NCBI RefSeq assembly: GCF_004827385.1
Contig: NZ_SRXN01000024.1
Location: 1 to 64,000, forward strand
Direction of reading: 5' to 3'
Length of the DNA stretch: 64,000 nucleotides
Origin: Ensifer sp. MPMI2T
GTDB taxonomy: Bacteria > Pseudomonadota > Alphaproteobacteria > Rhizobiales > Rhizobiaceae
Each line of letters opens with the position of its first letter. The stretch's first letter is position 1. Shown here in pieces: positions 17,558 to 26,121 of this stretch. The notes beneath the pieces are model-generated. The model searched no databases. It was given only the letters and a program-made list of their open reading frames with translations, and was not told the origin of the DNA. A program made the position numbers and the translations under genes.

Positions 17558-17729
17558 TACCCCCTCTGGCCTGCCGGCCATCTCCCCCACAAGGGGGGAG
17601 AATACGAGCGGCTAACCCTCGCTCCGACTGAAACGCTTCTGCAAGCGGAACGCTTCGGTGGAGGCATAGACGGTGCCACATCTCTTCTCCCTCCTTGTGG
17701 GGGAGATGGCCGGCAGGCCAGAGGGGGTA
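17558..17729. repeat. long inverted-repeat element
   Basis: Two near-perfect 45-bp arms (17558-17602 and 17685-17729), each running from CCCCCTCTGGCCTGCCGG to CTCCCCCACAAGG and its complement, flank an 82-bp core. There is no transposase. It fills most of the gap between the L,D-transpeptidase remnant and cpaF and could form a long hairpin in RNA. It resembles non-autonomous palindromic repeats found between rhizobial genes. Confidence 0.8.
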
Positions 17730-17767
17730 GAGCCCCTCGGAAGGAAGTACGTGTGAGGAGTAAGCTG

Positions 17768-19231
17768 ATGGCGAACGGGTTCATAGGACGCTTTTACAAG
17801 CAGCCACCGCAGGACAGCGCGGAACGCCAGCGCGTCGTTGATTTTGCCCCCAACGGGGTGGCCGCCGCTGGTGCCGCCGCTGCGCCTGCCGCACCCGCTG
17901 CGCCAGCGGCTGTGCCCGCGAAAGAGGAGGTCCCGCTTGGCCTCGACATGGTGTCCGAGCGGGTCAACCTCCACCGCCATCTTCTCGACCACATCAATCT
18001 CGGCATTCTCGACACGCTCGACAACGAGGAGATCGCCGCCGAAATCCGGCCACTGGTCAAGGAGTATATTCGCCGCAACAACTCTCCGCTGAATGCAAAG
18101 GAAATCAACGATCTCGTCCGCGACATCACCGACGAGATGCTCGGTCTCGGGCCGATCGAGCCGCTGCTGTCGGATGAGACCGTCGCCGATATCCTCATCA
18201 ACGGCCACAAGAGCGTCTATGTGGAGCGGCGCGGGCAGCTCGAAAGCACGGCGGTTCGCTTCAAGGACGAGGACCACCTCTTGAGGGTCATTAACAAGAT
18301 CGTCTCAGCCGTCGGCCGCCGCGTCGACGAGGCGACGCCGATGGTCGACGCCCGCCTCAAGGACGGCTCGCGCGTCAACGTCGCGATCAGGCCGATCTCC
18401 GTCGACGGGCCGCTCGTCTCCATCCGCAAGTTCACGCGCAAGCCGCTGACGCTGGAGCGCCTCGTCGAATACGGCGCGATGGCGGATGAGATGCGCATCC
18501 TCCTGAGCGCGGCGGTCAAGGGCAAGGTCTCTATGATCATCTCGGGCGGCACAGGCTCGGGCAAGACGACGCTGCTCAATGCGCTTTCCTCGCAGATCTC
18601 GCCGAAGGAGCGGCTGATCACCATCGAAGACGCGGCCGAGCTGCAGCTCCAGCAGCCGCATGTCGGGCGGATGGAAACCAGGCCGCCGACGCTCGATGGC
18701 CGCAACGAGATCCGCCAGCGCGAACTCCTGAAGAACGCGCTGCGCATGCGGCCCGACCGCATCATCGTCGGCGAAGTGCGTGGCGAAGAAGCCTTCGACA
18801 TGCTGCAGGCGATGAATACCGGTCACGAAGGCTCGATGACGACCATCCACGCCAACACGCCGCGCGATGCGGTTGGCCGCCTCGAGCAGATGGTCGGCAT
18901 GGCCGGCATGCCGATGTCGCAGCTCAGCGTTCGCGGACAGATCACCTCGGCGATCACGCTCATCGTGCAGGTGCAGCGCCTGAGCGACGGTAGCCGCAAG
19001 GTCGTCTCGGTCTCCGAGATTACCGGCATGGAGGGCGAGGTCGTGCAGATGCAGGAGATCATGCGCTTCAAGAAGACCGGCACGGACGAGAACGGGCGCA
19101 TCCACGGCGAGTTCCGCGCGACGGGCCTCAGACCGCGTTTCGTCGAGGAATTCGCCGAACTTGGGATCATCATCTCGCCGGCAATTTTCGAGCCCGGCAA
19201 ACCCTTGCATACGGGGCCCGGAAAGCCATGA
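17768..19231 (+). CDS. cpaF: CpaF/TadA pilus assembly ATPase
   Basis: A 487-aa hexameric secretion ATPase that powers Flp pilus assembly. An Ala/Pro-rich N-terminus (about 30-52) precedes the all-alpha domain; Walker A is GGTGSGKT (260-267), the Walker B region RIIVGEVRGEE (331-341) and the His box TGHEGSMTTIHAN (351-363). ATG at 17768 has GAGGAG seven nt upstream; frames open further upstream run through the inverted repeat and are not coding. It overlaps tadB by 4 nt. Confidence 0.96.
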   Translation: MANGFIGRFYKQPPQDSAERQRVVDFAPNGVAAAGAAAAPAAPAAPAAVPAKEEVPLGLDMVSERVNLHRHLLDHINLGILDTLDNEEIAAEIRPLVKEYIRRNNSPLNAKEINDLVRDITDEMLGLGPIEPLLSDETVADILINGHKSVYVERRGQLESTAVRFKDEDHLLRVINKIVSAVGRRVDEATPMVDARLKDGSRVNVAIRPISVDGPLVSIRKFTRKPLTLERLVEYGAMADEMRILLSAAVKGKVSMIISGGTGSGKTTLLNALSSQISPKERLITIEDAAELQLQQPHVGRMETRPPTLDGRNEIRQRELLKNALRMRPDRIIVGEVRGEEAFDMLQAMNTGHEGSMTTIHANTPRDAVGRLEQMVGMAGMPMSQLSVRGQITSAITLIVQVQRLSDGSRKVVSVSEITGMEGEVVQMQEIMRFKKTGTDENGRIHGEFRATGLRPRFVEEFAELGIIISPAIFEPGKPLHTGPGKP

Positions 19232-20181
19232 CACTGATCCTGCTCTACGCGGCCGTATTCGTCGCGGTCCTCATTGCTGCCGAAGCGCTGCTGCGCGGCT
19301 ACTTTCGGACCTCCGAACGGCACCGTGCGGTGAACGATAGGCTGAGCCTGCTGGCGCAAAGCGAGAACCACCGCGAGACCTACCGCGAAATGCTGAAGCA
19401 GCGCGGCGTGAACGCGGAATGGCGATCGATACCGCTGATGCAGCGGTTGAGGCAGTTCTATGTGCAGTCCGGAATCAAGTTCGATGTGAAGCGCTTTGCG
19501 CTCTTTGCGATTGCCGGCGCCGTCCCGGTGTGGCTGGCCGTGCAGTTTCTCGTGCCGACCAACCTGATCCGCATCCCGCTTTTCCTCGCCGCCTGCCTTC
19601 TCATTCCTGCGCTCGTTGTCTGGTGGGCGCGCGCCGTGCGCATTCGCAAATTCGCCGAGAAGCTTCCCGAGGCGCTCGACGTCGCCAACCGAAGCCTTGC
19701 GGCGGGGCACCCGCTGCCGGCAGCGATTTCGCTCGTGGCGCGCGAAATGCCCGATCCGATCGGGACAGAGTTCGGCCTTCTCTCGGACGAGCTAACCTAC
19801 GGCGTGACGCTTGACGATGCGCTCATGAACCTAAACGATCGGGTAGGCGTCGAAGATCTCAACCTCCTCGCCATCTCGCTCAGCGTCCAGGCCGGCACGG
19901 GCGGCAACCTTGTCGAAATCCTGCAAAATCTGTCGAAGACGCTGCGTGATCGCTTCATGCTGAAGGCAAAGGTCAAGTCGATCTCTGCCGAAGGACGCAT
20001 CACGGCCATCTTCATGTCGCTCTATCCGTTCCTTCTATACGGCATGATCAAGGCGCTCGCGCCGGACTATTTCGACCCGGTCTGGAACAGCGGCTACGGC
20101 TCGATCATCGTCACCGCCCTGCTGGTCGTGATGGCGATCGGCAACGTCATTCTCTACAAGATGGTTCACTTCGAGTACTGA
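19228..20181 (+). CDS. tadB: TadB inner-membrane platform protein
   Basis: A 317-aa type II secretion GspF-domain protein. It has an N-terminal membrane segment, a second hydrophobic pair around residues 88-130, a cytoplasmic GspF domain (LPEALDVANRSLAAGHPLPAAI, with GTGGNLVEILQNLS) and a C-terminal pair of membrane helices. With TadC it forms the platform moved by CpaF. It starts inside the cpaF stop (ATGA) and is separated from tadC by 7 nt. Confidence 0.94.
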   Translation: MTLILLYAAVFVAVLIAAEALLRGYFRTSERHRAVNDRLSLLAQSENHRETYREMLKQRGVNAEWRSIPLMQRLRQFYVQSGIKFDVKRFALFAIAGAVPVWLAVQFLVPTNLIRIPLFLAACLLIPALVVWWARAVRIRKFAEKLPEALDVANRSLAAGHPLPAAISLVAREMPDPIGTEFGLLSDELTYGVTLDDALMNLNDRVGVEDLNLLAISLSVQAGTGGNLVEILQNLSKTLRDRFMLKAKVKSISAEGRITAIFMSLYPFLLYGMIKALAPDYFDPVWNSGYGSIIVTALLVVMAIGNVILYKMVHFEY

Positions 20182-20188
20182 GGCCGCC

Positions 20189-21136
20189 ATGTGGAACGAG
20201 TACGGCATCTACCTCATCGTCTTCTTCTCCGTCCTGATCTTCTCCGCCGCGGCGTCCGAGGTCGTGTTCCGTCGCCGCGAGGTAGGGGTGCGGCTTTCGG
20301 AGGCGAGATCGAAGGCTGGCGGTGACGAGTTCCACGCCGGCGACGCGGCAATCGCCGATCTCGGAGAAGCGGAGAACCGCCTCATCCGCCGCTATTTCGA
20401 GATCACCCTGCGTGACACCAATGCCAATTCCACGCAGAACCGGCTGATCCGCGCCGGCTATTTCAGCGCCGGAGCTGTGACGACGTTCCAGATGATCCGC
20501 GCGATCCTATGCATGGCCGTCCTGGTCCTGGTCGTCTGGGCCTTCAATCGCTTCTTTCCCGAAATATCGCGGGTTTCGACCCTCGTCGTCGCCATGTTCG
20601 CCGCCGGCACTACCTTCATCCTGGTGAACATCTATATCGACCGACGCGGCGACGCCAAGGAGCGCGAGTACCGCCGCCTCTTTCCCGATTTCATGGACAT
20701 GCTGATTGTCTGCCTCGATGCGGGCATGAGCGTCGAGGCGGCGGCGAACCGCGTCGCGCGGGAATTCGTCAGCAAGCGACAGGACTTCGGCCTGCATCTC
20801 TCGATCATGATGCTGGAGGTGCGCGGCGGCCGGCGGCTGCGCGAGGCACTTGCCAATCTGGCGGCACGGCTGAGGATCGACGAGGCGCGCGCGCTTGCGG
20901 TCCTCTTCAGGCAATCGGAAGAGCTCGGAACCAGCGTCACCCAGACGCTTCGAGTCTACAGCAAGGAGATGCGCGATCTGCGCATCGTGCGGGCGGAGGA
21001 GAAGGCCAATGCGCTGCCGATCAAGATGCTGCTGCCGCTCGGCGCCTTCCTGTTTCCGGTGAGCCTCGTCATCGTGCTTGTGCCCATCGTCATTCGTGTC
21101 GTAAGTCTCCTCTCCGGCCTCAAGCCCGGCGGCTAA
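20189..21136 (+). CDS. tadC: TadC inner-membrane platform protein
   Basis: A 315-aa GspF-family partner of TadB. An N-terminal membrane anchor, a hydrophobic pair at about 100-150, the GspF domain with FMDMLIVCLDAGMSVEAAAN and RQSEELGTSVTQTLRVYSKE, and a C-terminal membrane segment (FLFPVSLVIVLVPIVI) follow in order. It is translated directly after tadB. Confidence 0.94.
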   Translation: MWNEYGIYLIVFFSVLIFSAAASEVVFRRREVGVRLSEARSKAGGDEFHAGDAAIADLGEAENRLIRRYFEITLRDTNANSTQNRLIRAGYFSAGAVTTFQMIRAILCMAVLVLVVWAFNRFFPEISRVSTLVVAMFAAGTTFILVNIYIDRRGDAKEREYRRLFPDFMDMLIVCLDAGMSVEAAANRVAREFVSKRQDFGLHLSIMMLEVRGGRRLREALANLAARLRIDEARALAVLFRQSEELGTSVTQTLRVYSKEMRDLRIVRAEEKANALPIKMLLPLGAFLFPVSLVIVLVPIVIRVVSLLSGLKPGG

Positions 21137-21153
21137 CAATAGCGAGGTCCGCA

Positions 21154-22446
21154 ATGCATTCGCTCGATCAGGTTCGTGAAGATTTCGCCTCGACGCCCGA
21201 CCCCAGGATGCCGCTGGCGCCGATGAGCGTCGAGGAAACGGGACTGGAGCTGTCCTTTCTTCTGAGACTAGCGGCAAAATGCGCGACCGAGCAGGATACC
21301 GTCACGCCATCGCATCTGGCGGAGCGGATGAAGCTGCCGAAGTCGGTAATCAATCTGCTGATCAAGGAGCTCGTCAAGCTCGCTTTTCTCGAGGCGCGGG
21401 GGCTTGCCGGAGAGGATGTCAGGTCGGACATCCGCTACGCGCTTTCGACGAAGGGCATGGAATATGCACATACGGCTATCCGGCAATCCTCCTATGTAGG
21501 CCCGGCGCCGGTCTCACTCGACGCCTTTTGCCGCCAGCTCGAACTGCAGACGATCCATCACGAGCGGGTCACGTATGATCGGCTGGTCGAGAGTCTCAAG
21601 GGGCTCGTGCTGTCGCCGGCACTGGTCGAAAAGCTCGGACCGGCCATGAATTCGGGGCAATCGATCCTGCTTTACGGGCCGCCCGGCAACGGCAAGACCA
21701 GCATCGCCGAGCGGACGTCGCGGCTTTTTCAGCAGACGATCTGGGTGCCCTATGCTGTCGAGGTGGGCGGCTATGTCATCAGTTTCTATGATGAAGCCGT
21801 CCATCAGCGGGCGACGGCCACGCCCTATCCGAAATCCGACCAGCGCTGGGTCGAATGCCGCAGGCCGGTGATCAAGACCGGCGGCGAACTGACGCTCGAT
21901 CTCCTCGATCTCGCCTTCAGCGAAGGCTCAAGCGTTTATGAGGCACCCCTGCATCTGAAGGCATCCGGCGGCGTCTTCATCATCGACGATTTCGGGCGGC
22001 AGCAGGTTGTGCCGCAGGCGCTCATCAATCGCTGGATCGTGCCGCTCGAGCGCGGATACGACTTCCTGACGCTGCACACAGGCAAGAAGTTCAAGGTACC
22101 GTTCGACGAACTCGTCGTCTTCTCCACCAACATCGCGCCGAAGGACCTTTCCGACGAGGCTGGGCTGCGGCGGCTGAAATACAAAATATTCGTCGCCAAT
22201 CCGTCGCGGGCCGATTACATGCAGATATTCGAGGCCTATGCGCACGGCGTATCGGTAGAATTATCCGCTGGGGATCTGGAACTATTCTACGATCGCAAAT
22301 ACGGTGGCGAATCGCCCGGGTCCTGCTACCATCCGAAATACCTTCTCGATTTCATCGGATCCTACTGCGAATTCAACGGAATCCGGAAGGTGGCGTCGTT
22401 GGAGATGTTGGAACGGGCATGGGATGGCGTCTTCACGGTGGACTAG
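21154..22446 (+). CDS. AAA-type ATPase of unknown role at the end of the Tad operon
   Basis: A 430-aa cytoplasmic protein. Residues about 30-110 look like a winged-helix domain (SHLAERMKLPKSVINLLIKE); Walker A is GPPGNGKT (175-182), Walker B VFIIDD (274-279), then a sensor-like VVFSTNIAP. It is not an assembly ATPase of the CpaF type. It lies 17 nt after tadC and is presumably co-transcribed, so a regulatory or remodelling job for the pilus system is inferred. The start at 21154 has AGCGAGG upstream; an open frame extending further up overlaps tadC and is not used. Confidence 0.8.
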   Translation: MHSLDQVREDFASTPDPRMPLAPMSVEETGLELSFLLRLAAKCATEQDTVTPSHLAERMKLPKSVINLLIKELVKLAFLEARGLAGEDVRSDIRYALSTKGMEYAHTAIRQSSYVGPAPVSLDAFCRQLELQTIHHERVTYDRLVESLKGLVLSPALVEKLGPAMNSGQSILLYGPPGNGKTSIAERTSRLFQQTIWVPYAVEVGGYVISFYDEAVHQRATATPYPKSDQRWVECRRPVIKTGGELTLDLLDLAFSEGSSVYEAPLHLKASGGVFIIDDFGRQQVVPQALINRWIVPLERGYDFLTLHTGKKFKVPFDELVVFSTNIAPKDLSDEAGLRRLKYKIFVANPSRADYMQIFEAYAHGVSVELSAGDLELFYDRKYGGESPGSCYHPKYLLDFIGSYCEFNGIRKVASLEMLERAWDGVFTVD

Positions 22447-22521
22447 TGCCTGTTTCCCTAAATCGTAGCCGATTTAAGGAAACAACATGCACCAGTGCTG
22501 ATTGGACGCGCGGCGCTGTAG
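22447..22521. repeat. mosaic repeat, modules 1 and partial 2
   Basis: It begins directly after the AAA ATPase stop codon. Module 1 (CCTAAATCG/CGATTTAAGG) is followed by a shortened module 2 (GGACGCGCGGCGCTGTAG). Confidence 0.75.
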
Positions 22522-22606
22522 GGTGTGTACCTAATTAAGAAATGCCTGAAATACTGATGCGGTGAACCTCGGGGATTTGACCCCTGCTTGCGGCGGAGTT
22601 GTGCGG

Positions 22607-23176
22607 ATGACCAGTATTCCGGATATCGATGTCGAACCTGACGGCGCGAGGCAGCGCGGCGAGCGGCCGGCCAAAGAGCCGGGTCGTTCGAAAGGGGCTT
22701 CGCTAATTGCGATCGCGTTGCTGCTGCTGCCGGTGAATGCCGGCATTCTCCTTTACACCGCAAAGAATGCGGCCGACGTGCGGGATAGCCGCGAGACGCT
22801 TGCCGCGCTCAAGCGCTCCATCGACGGCCTGAAAGAGCTTGTCGACAAGCAGGGGCGGCATATCGCCAGAAGTGCCAAGGCCGAGGACGTGGCAATCGTT
22901 CGCCAACGTTTGGAAAGCCTGCGCAAACAGGTCGCCGATTTCGATGTCGGCATGCGTTCCGGTTTGGTTGCCTCCGGTGGCAGCCTGATCATGAGCGCGC
23001 CCGGAAAGGGCGTGACACAACGGCTGGAACCGTCAGCCAATGCCGCCGCCGCCTTGCAGGTCGCGGATGACAGCCTCGCCCTGACCGGTGCCGAAGGCGT
23101 ATCCGTCGCGGACTTGCCGCATTACGAACGATCGGTCTCGCCCGAGGGCAAACTTATTCTGCGCAAGGTCCGGTAA
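22607..23176 (+). CDS. single-pass membrane protein with coiled coil
   Basis: A 189-aa protein of unknown function. A hydrophilic N-terminus (about 35 residues) leads into one membrane helix (LIAIALLLLPVNAGILLY), then a long predicted coiled coil (TLAALKRSIDGLKELVDK and RQRLESLRKQVADF) and an Ala/Ser-rich C-terminal region. It lies between the AAA ATPase and the TadD-like gene, so a structural part in the pilus system is possible but only by position. ATG at 22607 has CGGAG upstream. Confidence 0.65.
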   Translation: MTSIPDIDVEPDGARQRGERPAKEPGRSKGASLIAIALLLLPVNAGILLYTAKNAADVRDSRETLAALKRSIDGLKELVDKQGRHIARSAKAEDVAIVRQRLESLRKQVADFDVGMRSGLVASGGSLIMSAPGKGVTQRLEPSANAAAALQVADDSLALTGAEGVSVADLPHYERSVSPEGKLILRKVR

Positions 23177-23310
23177 TCCTCGGATTTTCGCGAGGAGGCG
23201 GCCTCTGTAAAGGTCGCTTCGAAGCCATCAAAGATGGAATTCGCGGGAGCGAAGTTTCGTCACCCTTTCCTGGCCGTCGTCACTCTTCCGGACGCTTCAG
23301 TCGTTGGCCA

Positions 23311-23416
23311 CTGCAGGTTTCGTTAAATCGTACTCGACTTAAGGATAAAAACACGCAGCAATTCAAAGCGCTACAGGGTCCTTTGCGCGCCTGAAGACGC
23401 GCCGCGCTTTAAGGCG
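23311..23416. repeat. mosaic repeat, full copy
   Basis: Module 1 (GTTAAATCG/CGACTTAAGG, diverged) plus module 2 (CTACAGGGTCCTTTGCGCG, GACGCGCCGCGC). It lies between convergent genes at 23176 and 23432 and ends 15 nt from the TadD-like stop. Confidence 0.75.
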
Positions 23417-23431
23417 CTTGTTTTGCGCGAC

Positions 23432-23947
23432 CTATCGCTGGGCGAACTTCACGCTGTTTTTCATGAGCTCCAGGTTTCTGGCCGTGGTCTCGTTTGTCGG
23501 ATCGATTTCGTACGCCTTCAGGAAGTAGCGCCGCGCCTTGGGCAGGTCGCCGCGCAGAAGATGCGAGTATCCGATATTGTTGTAGTAGACCGCCGTGTTG
23601 CCGATCATGCCGGAGAGTTGCTGGTAGGCACGGTCGGAGGTATCGAACCGGCCGATCATGTCGGCGGAGGCGGCAAACCCCAGCCAGGCGGACGGGTCTT
23701 GGGGAAAGACCGCGACCGCCCGTTTGTAGATGGCGTAGGACTTGCCGTAGTTCTTTTCCTGGAACTGCAGCTTTCCGTTGGTTACCAGCTCATCGTTCTT
23801 GTAGAAGGCGACGGCCGAATCATCCTTGAGAGTTTTGGTGCTATCGCCGAAGGCTGCCAAGTCGTCGAAAGCGGCTGATTGGCAGCCCGCCAGCGCAACC
23901 CCGCCCACGAGCAATAAGGTACGGCATCTGATCTGAGAAATTGCCAT
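23432..23947 (-). CDS. tadD: TadD-like TPR lipoprotein
   Basis: A 171-aa lipoprotein with lipobox LAGC (Cys22) and TPR-like helices (GKSYAIYKRAVAVFPQDPSA, GDLPKARRYFLKAYEIDPTN). TadD proteins act at the outer membrane in secretin assembly of Tad pili. It is encoded on the opposite strand at the edge of the Tad locus, with its own promoter region beyond 23947. Length is shorter than many TadD proteins (about 250 aa), so it may be a minimal version. Confidence 0.8.
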   Translation of the reverse strand: MAISQIRCRTLLLVGGVALAGCQSAAFDDLAAFGDSTKTLKDDSAVAFYKNDELVTNGKLQFQEKNYGKSYAIYKRAVAVFPQDPSAWLGFAASADMIGRFDTSDRAYQQLSGMIGNTAVYYNNIGYSHLLRGDLPKARRYFLKAYEIDPTNETTARNLELMKNSVKFAQR

Positions 23948-24236
23948 TCATTCCCCCAATTTTTGGGCAGCGTAGCCTTGCGTATGCGATCGCTCACGGA
24001 AAATCTTCCTGAAAAAATGCTAATAAATGAAGAATTGAAACGACGAGTCGCATTAAAGAGACACATCGTATATCTCAGGCAGTCTTCGGATCTGCCGACA
24101 CGTCTACAACGAACAGTGTTCCGGCCGATTTGCCGTAAATCAGTCGTTCCGATTTGAACAGGAAAGTGACGATCGGTAAGCTCCAGTTAAGCGTCGTCTT
24201 ATATACAAGGAGGTCAGAGCGGCCGCGCTCCGGTCT

Positions 24237-24341
24237 ACTGCATGTATCCTTAAATCGTTCCCGATTTAAGGATAAAAACATGCAGCAATTCAAAGTGCGA
24301 CAGCGTCCTTTGCGCATCTGATTAGACGCGCGGCGCTGTAA
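24237..24341. repeat. mosaic repeat, full copy
   Basis: Module 1 with intact CCTTAAATCG/CGATTTAAGG arms followed by module 2 (CAGCGTCCTTTGCGC, TAGACGCGCGGCGCTG). It ends 14 nt before the membrane protein gene. The rest of the 23948-24355 gap is the A/T-rich promoter region of the TadD-like gene. Confidence 0.85.
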
Positions 24342-24355
24342 GGGGATGCCAACGC

Positions 24356-24859
24356 ATGCGCGCTTTAGTTCTAACATTTCTCCGACTCGGCCCATGTGGC
24401 GCCTATGCCTTGGCGGCCATGTTTCTGGGCAGCATGGTTCTGCTCGCCCATCACCCTGCGAGCGAATTCACCTGGTTGCTCTATATGACGATACTTCCGG
24501 TCATGCGCGAGCCGGTCTTCATGCTTCTCGCCGTTCCGGGCATTGGGCTTTGGGGGGCTGCCGCAATTCTGGTATTCGCAGCGCTTTTCGGCATCCTTCT
24601 GGCGATTCGGCCGGATCGATATCCGCGCATGCGTTTCATCCACGCGCACGTCGCCCTGATCGCGACCGCGCTTGCTGCCGTCCGAGCTATGCACATGCAG
24701 GCGGGCCTTTCAGGCCTCTCGCTGCCTGACGTTCTGCGCGGTGACTGGTCCTTCCTGCCGCTGGCCGATTCGCCGCTTGGGACCGCGCTTTTCGTCATCG
24801 TCTTTGCTTCGTGCATCTGCTCCCATTGCGAAATCATCCGGCATATCCGCGCAAAGTAG
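24356..24859 (+). CDS. small polytopic membrane protein, unknown
   Basis: A 167-aa protein with about four hydrophobic segments (for example MFLGSMVLLAHHP, AAAILVFAALFGILLAI, LIATALAAVRAM, TALFVIVFASCICSH). The C-terminus is basic. I do not recognise the family. The Shine-Dalgarno site is weak (GGGG 12 nt upstream). It stands alone between mosaic repeats. Confidence 0.6.
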   Translation: MRALVLTFLRLGPCGAYALAAMFLGSMVLLAHHPASEFTWLLYMTILPVMREPVFMLLAVPGIGLWGAAAILVFAALFGILLAIRPDRYPRMRFIHAHVALIATALAAVRAMHMQAGLSGLSLPDVLRGDWSFLPLADSPLGTALFVIVFASCICSHCEIIRHIRAK

Positions 24860-25191
24860 CGCGATCGTCGGCGCCGATCGGCGTCCGTGCGGCTACGCGG
24901 CGAGCCGCCTCGATCTCTTCTTCGTGGCGGCGGAGTCCATTTCGCACATCCTGAAGAAAGTGATTCTACCGATGGAGGGGCTAATCATCGGCTTCTTTCA
25001 GGATAGGACACCGGATACGATCGCGTTTTCGCAATGGAAGATGTAGACGGTGAACCTACAGCGCCGCACGTCTTCCGACGCGCAAAGGACGCTGTAGCAC
25101 TTTGAATTGCTGCATGTTTTACCCTCAAAACGGCTACGATTTAAGGAAACATGTAGTAGGCACTGAAATGGAACGTCTTGGAGGACAGGAA
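24860..25191. other. intergenic region holding an inverted mosaic repeat
   Basis: 24860-25046 contains a protein-like frame tail (LDLFFVAAESISHILKKV) without a plausible start, perhaps a gene remnant. A full mosaic repeat in reverse orientation occupies 25056-25156 (module 2 at 25056-25098, module 1 at 25099-25156). The ribosome site of the next gene, GGAGG, is at 25180-25184. Confidence 0.5.
25056..25156. repeat. mosaic repeat, full copy, reverse orientation
   Basis: CTACAGCGCCGCACGTCT and GACGCGCAAAGGACGCTG (module 2) precede TGAATTGCTGCATGTTT and a module 1 whose left palindrome arm is altered (CCTCAAAACGGC) against an intact CGATTTAAGG. Confidence 0.75.
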
Positions 25192-26016
25192 GTGGTTGAA
25201 CGGACGTACTTCGCACCGAAGGGCGGCGCGCCCATGCAGACGGAGCTCCTGACCGGGCGCGCTGTTTTCACGGAAGCCTATGCGGTGATTCCGAAGGGTG
25301 TGATGATGGATATCGTCACAAGTTACCTGCCCTTCTGGGAAAACACCCGCCTCTGGGTTCTCTCGCGTCCACTGTCCGGATTCGCCGAAACATTCTCGCA
25401 ATATATCATGGAGGTCGGACCGGGCGGCGGCAGCGATCGCCCCGAATTTGATTCCGCCGCCGAAGGCGCGCTCTTCGTCATGGAAGGCGAGGTTACTGTC
25501 GAACTCGACGGCAGGCCGCATGTGCTTCGCCCGGGCGGTTTTGCTTTCATACCCCCGGCAAGCGCCTGGCGGCTGCGCAATCATGGGAACGTGCCCGCGC
25601 GGTTCCACTGGATCCGCAAGGCGTACGAGGCCGTCGAAGGGCTCGATGCGCCGGAGGCATTCTTCACCAACGAGGCCGAGATCACGCCCGCGCCCATGCC
25701 CGGCACCGACGGCAAATGGGCGACGACGCGGTTCGTCGATCCGGCGGATATGCGCCACGACATGCATGTGACCATCGTGACCTTCGAGCCTGGCGCGGTC
25801 ATTCCGTTCGCGGAAACCCATGTCATGGAGCACGGGCTCTATGTTCTCGAGGGCAAGGCCGTCTATCGGCTGAACCAGGACTGGGTCGAGGTCGAGGCGG
25901 GCGATTTCATGTGGCTGCGCGCCTTCTGCCCGCAGGCCTGCTACGCCGGTGGCCCAGGCAACTTCCGCTACCTGCTTTACAAGGACGTCAATCGGCATAT
26001 GCGCCTGTCGCGATAG
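25192..26016 (+). CDS. allE: (S)-ureidoglycine aminohydrolase-like bicupin
   Basis: A 274-aa bicupin of the YlbA/AllE family, which releases ammonia from ureidoglycine in allantoin breakdown. The N-terminus matches the family (ERTYFAPKGGAPMQTELLTGRAVFTEAYAVIP). Two cupin folds are visible: EGALFVMEGEVTVELDG...RPGGFAFIPP and ETHVMEHGLYVLEGKAVY...EAGDFMWLRAFCPQACY, the second with the metal-type Glu/His/Gln residues. GTG at 25192 is chosen because GGAGG lies seven nt upstream and family proteins start at this point; ATG at 25168 has no such site. No other purine genes are nearby. Mosaic repeats flank it on both sides. Confidence 0.85.
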   Translation: MVERTYFAPKGGAPMQTELLTGRAVFTEAYAVIPKGVMMDIVTSYLPFWENTRLWVLSRPLSGFAETFSQYIMEVGPGGGSDRPEFDSAAEGALFVMEGEVTVELDGRPHVLRPGGFAFIPPASAWRLRNHGNVPARFHWIRKAYEAVEGLDAPEAFFTNEAEITPAPMPGTDGKWATTRFVDPADMRHDMHVTIVTFEPGAVIPFAETHVMEHGLYVLEGKAVYRLNQDWVEVEAGDFMWLRAFCPQACYAGGPGNFRYLLYKDVNRHMRLSR

Positions 26017-26028
26017 GGGCAGGTCGGC

Positions 26029-26108
26029 CTACAGCGCTGCGCGTCGTATCAGACGCGCAGAAGACGCTGTAGCATCCTTAAATCGGCTGCGATCTAAGGA
26101 ACATGCAG
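26029..26108. repeat. mosaic repeat, reverse orientation, shortened
   Basis: CTACAGCGCTGCGCGTC with AGACGCGCAGAAGACGCTGTAG (module 2) is joined to a shortened module 1 (CCTTAAATCG, CGATCTAAGG). It lies between convergent stops. Confidence 0.75.
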
Positions 26109-26121
26109 TGGGTGAGCGCCC

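Noticed and set aside
17558..17729. Insertion sequence at the long inverted repeat
   Set aside because: No transposase frame and no target-site duplication was evident; called a repeat element only.
20509..22446. Extended N-terminus for the AAA ATPase (645 codons)
   Set aside because: The extra part overlaps tadC in another frame and reads as low-complexity Arg/His/Pro sequence; a ribosome site and proper N-terminus exist at 21154.
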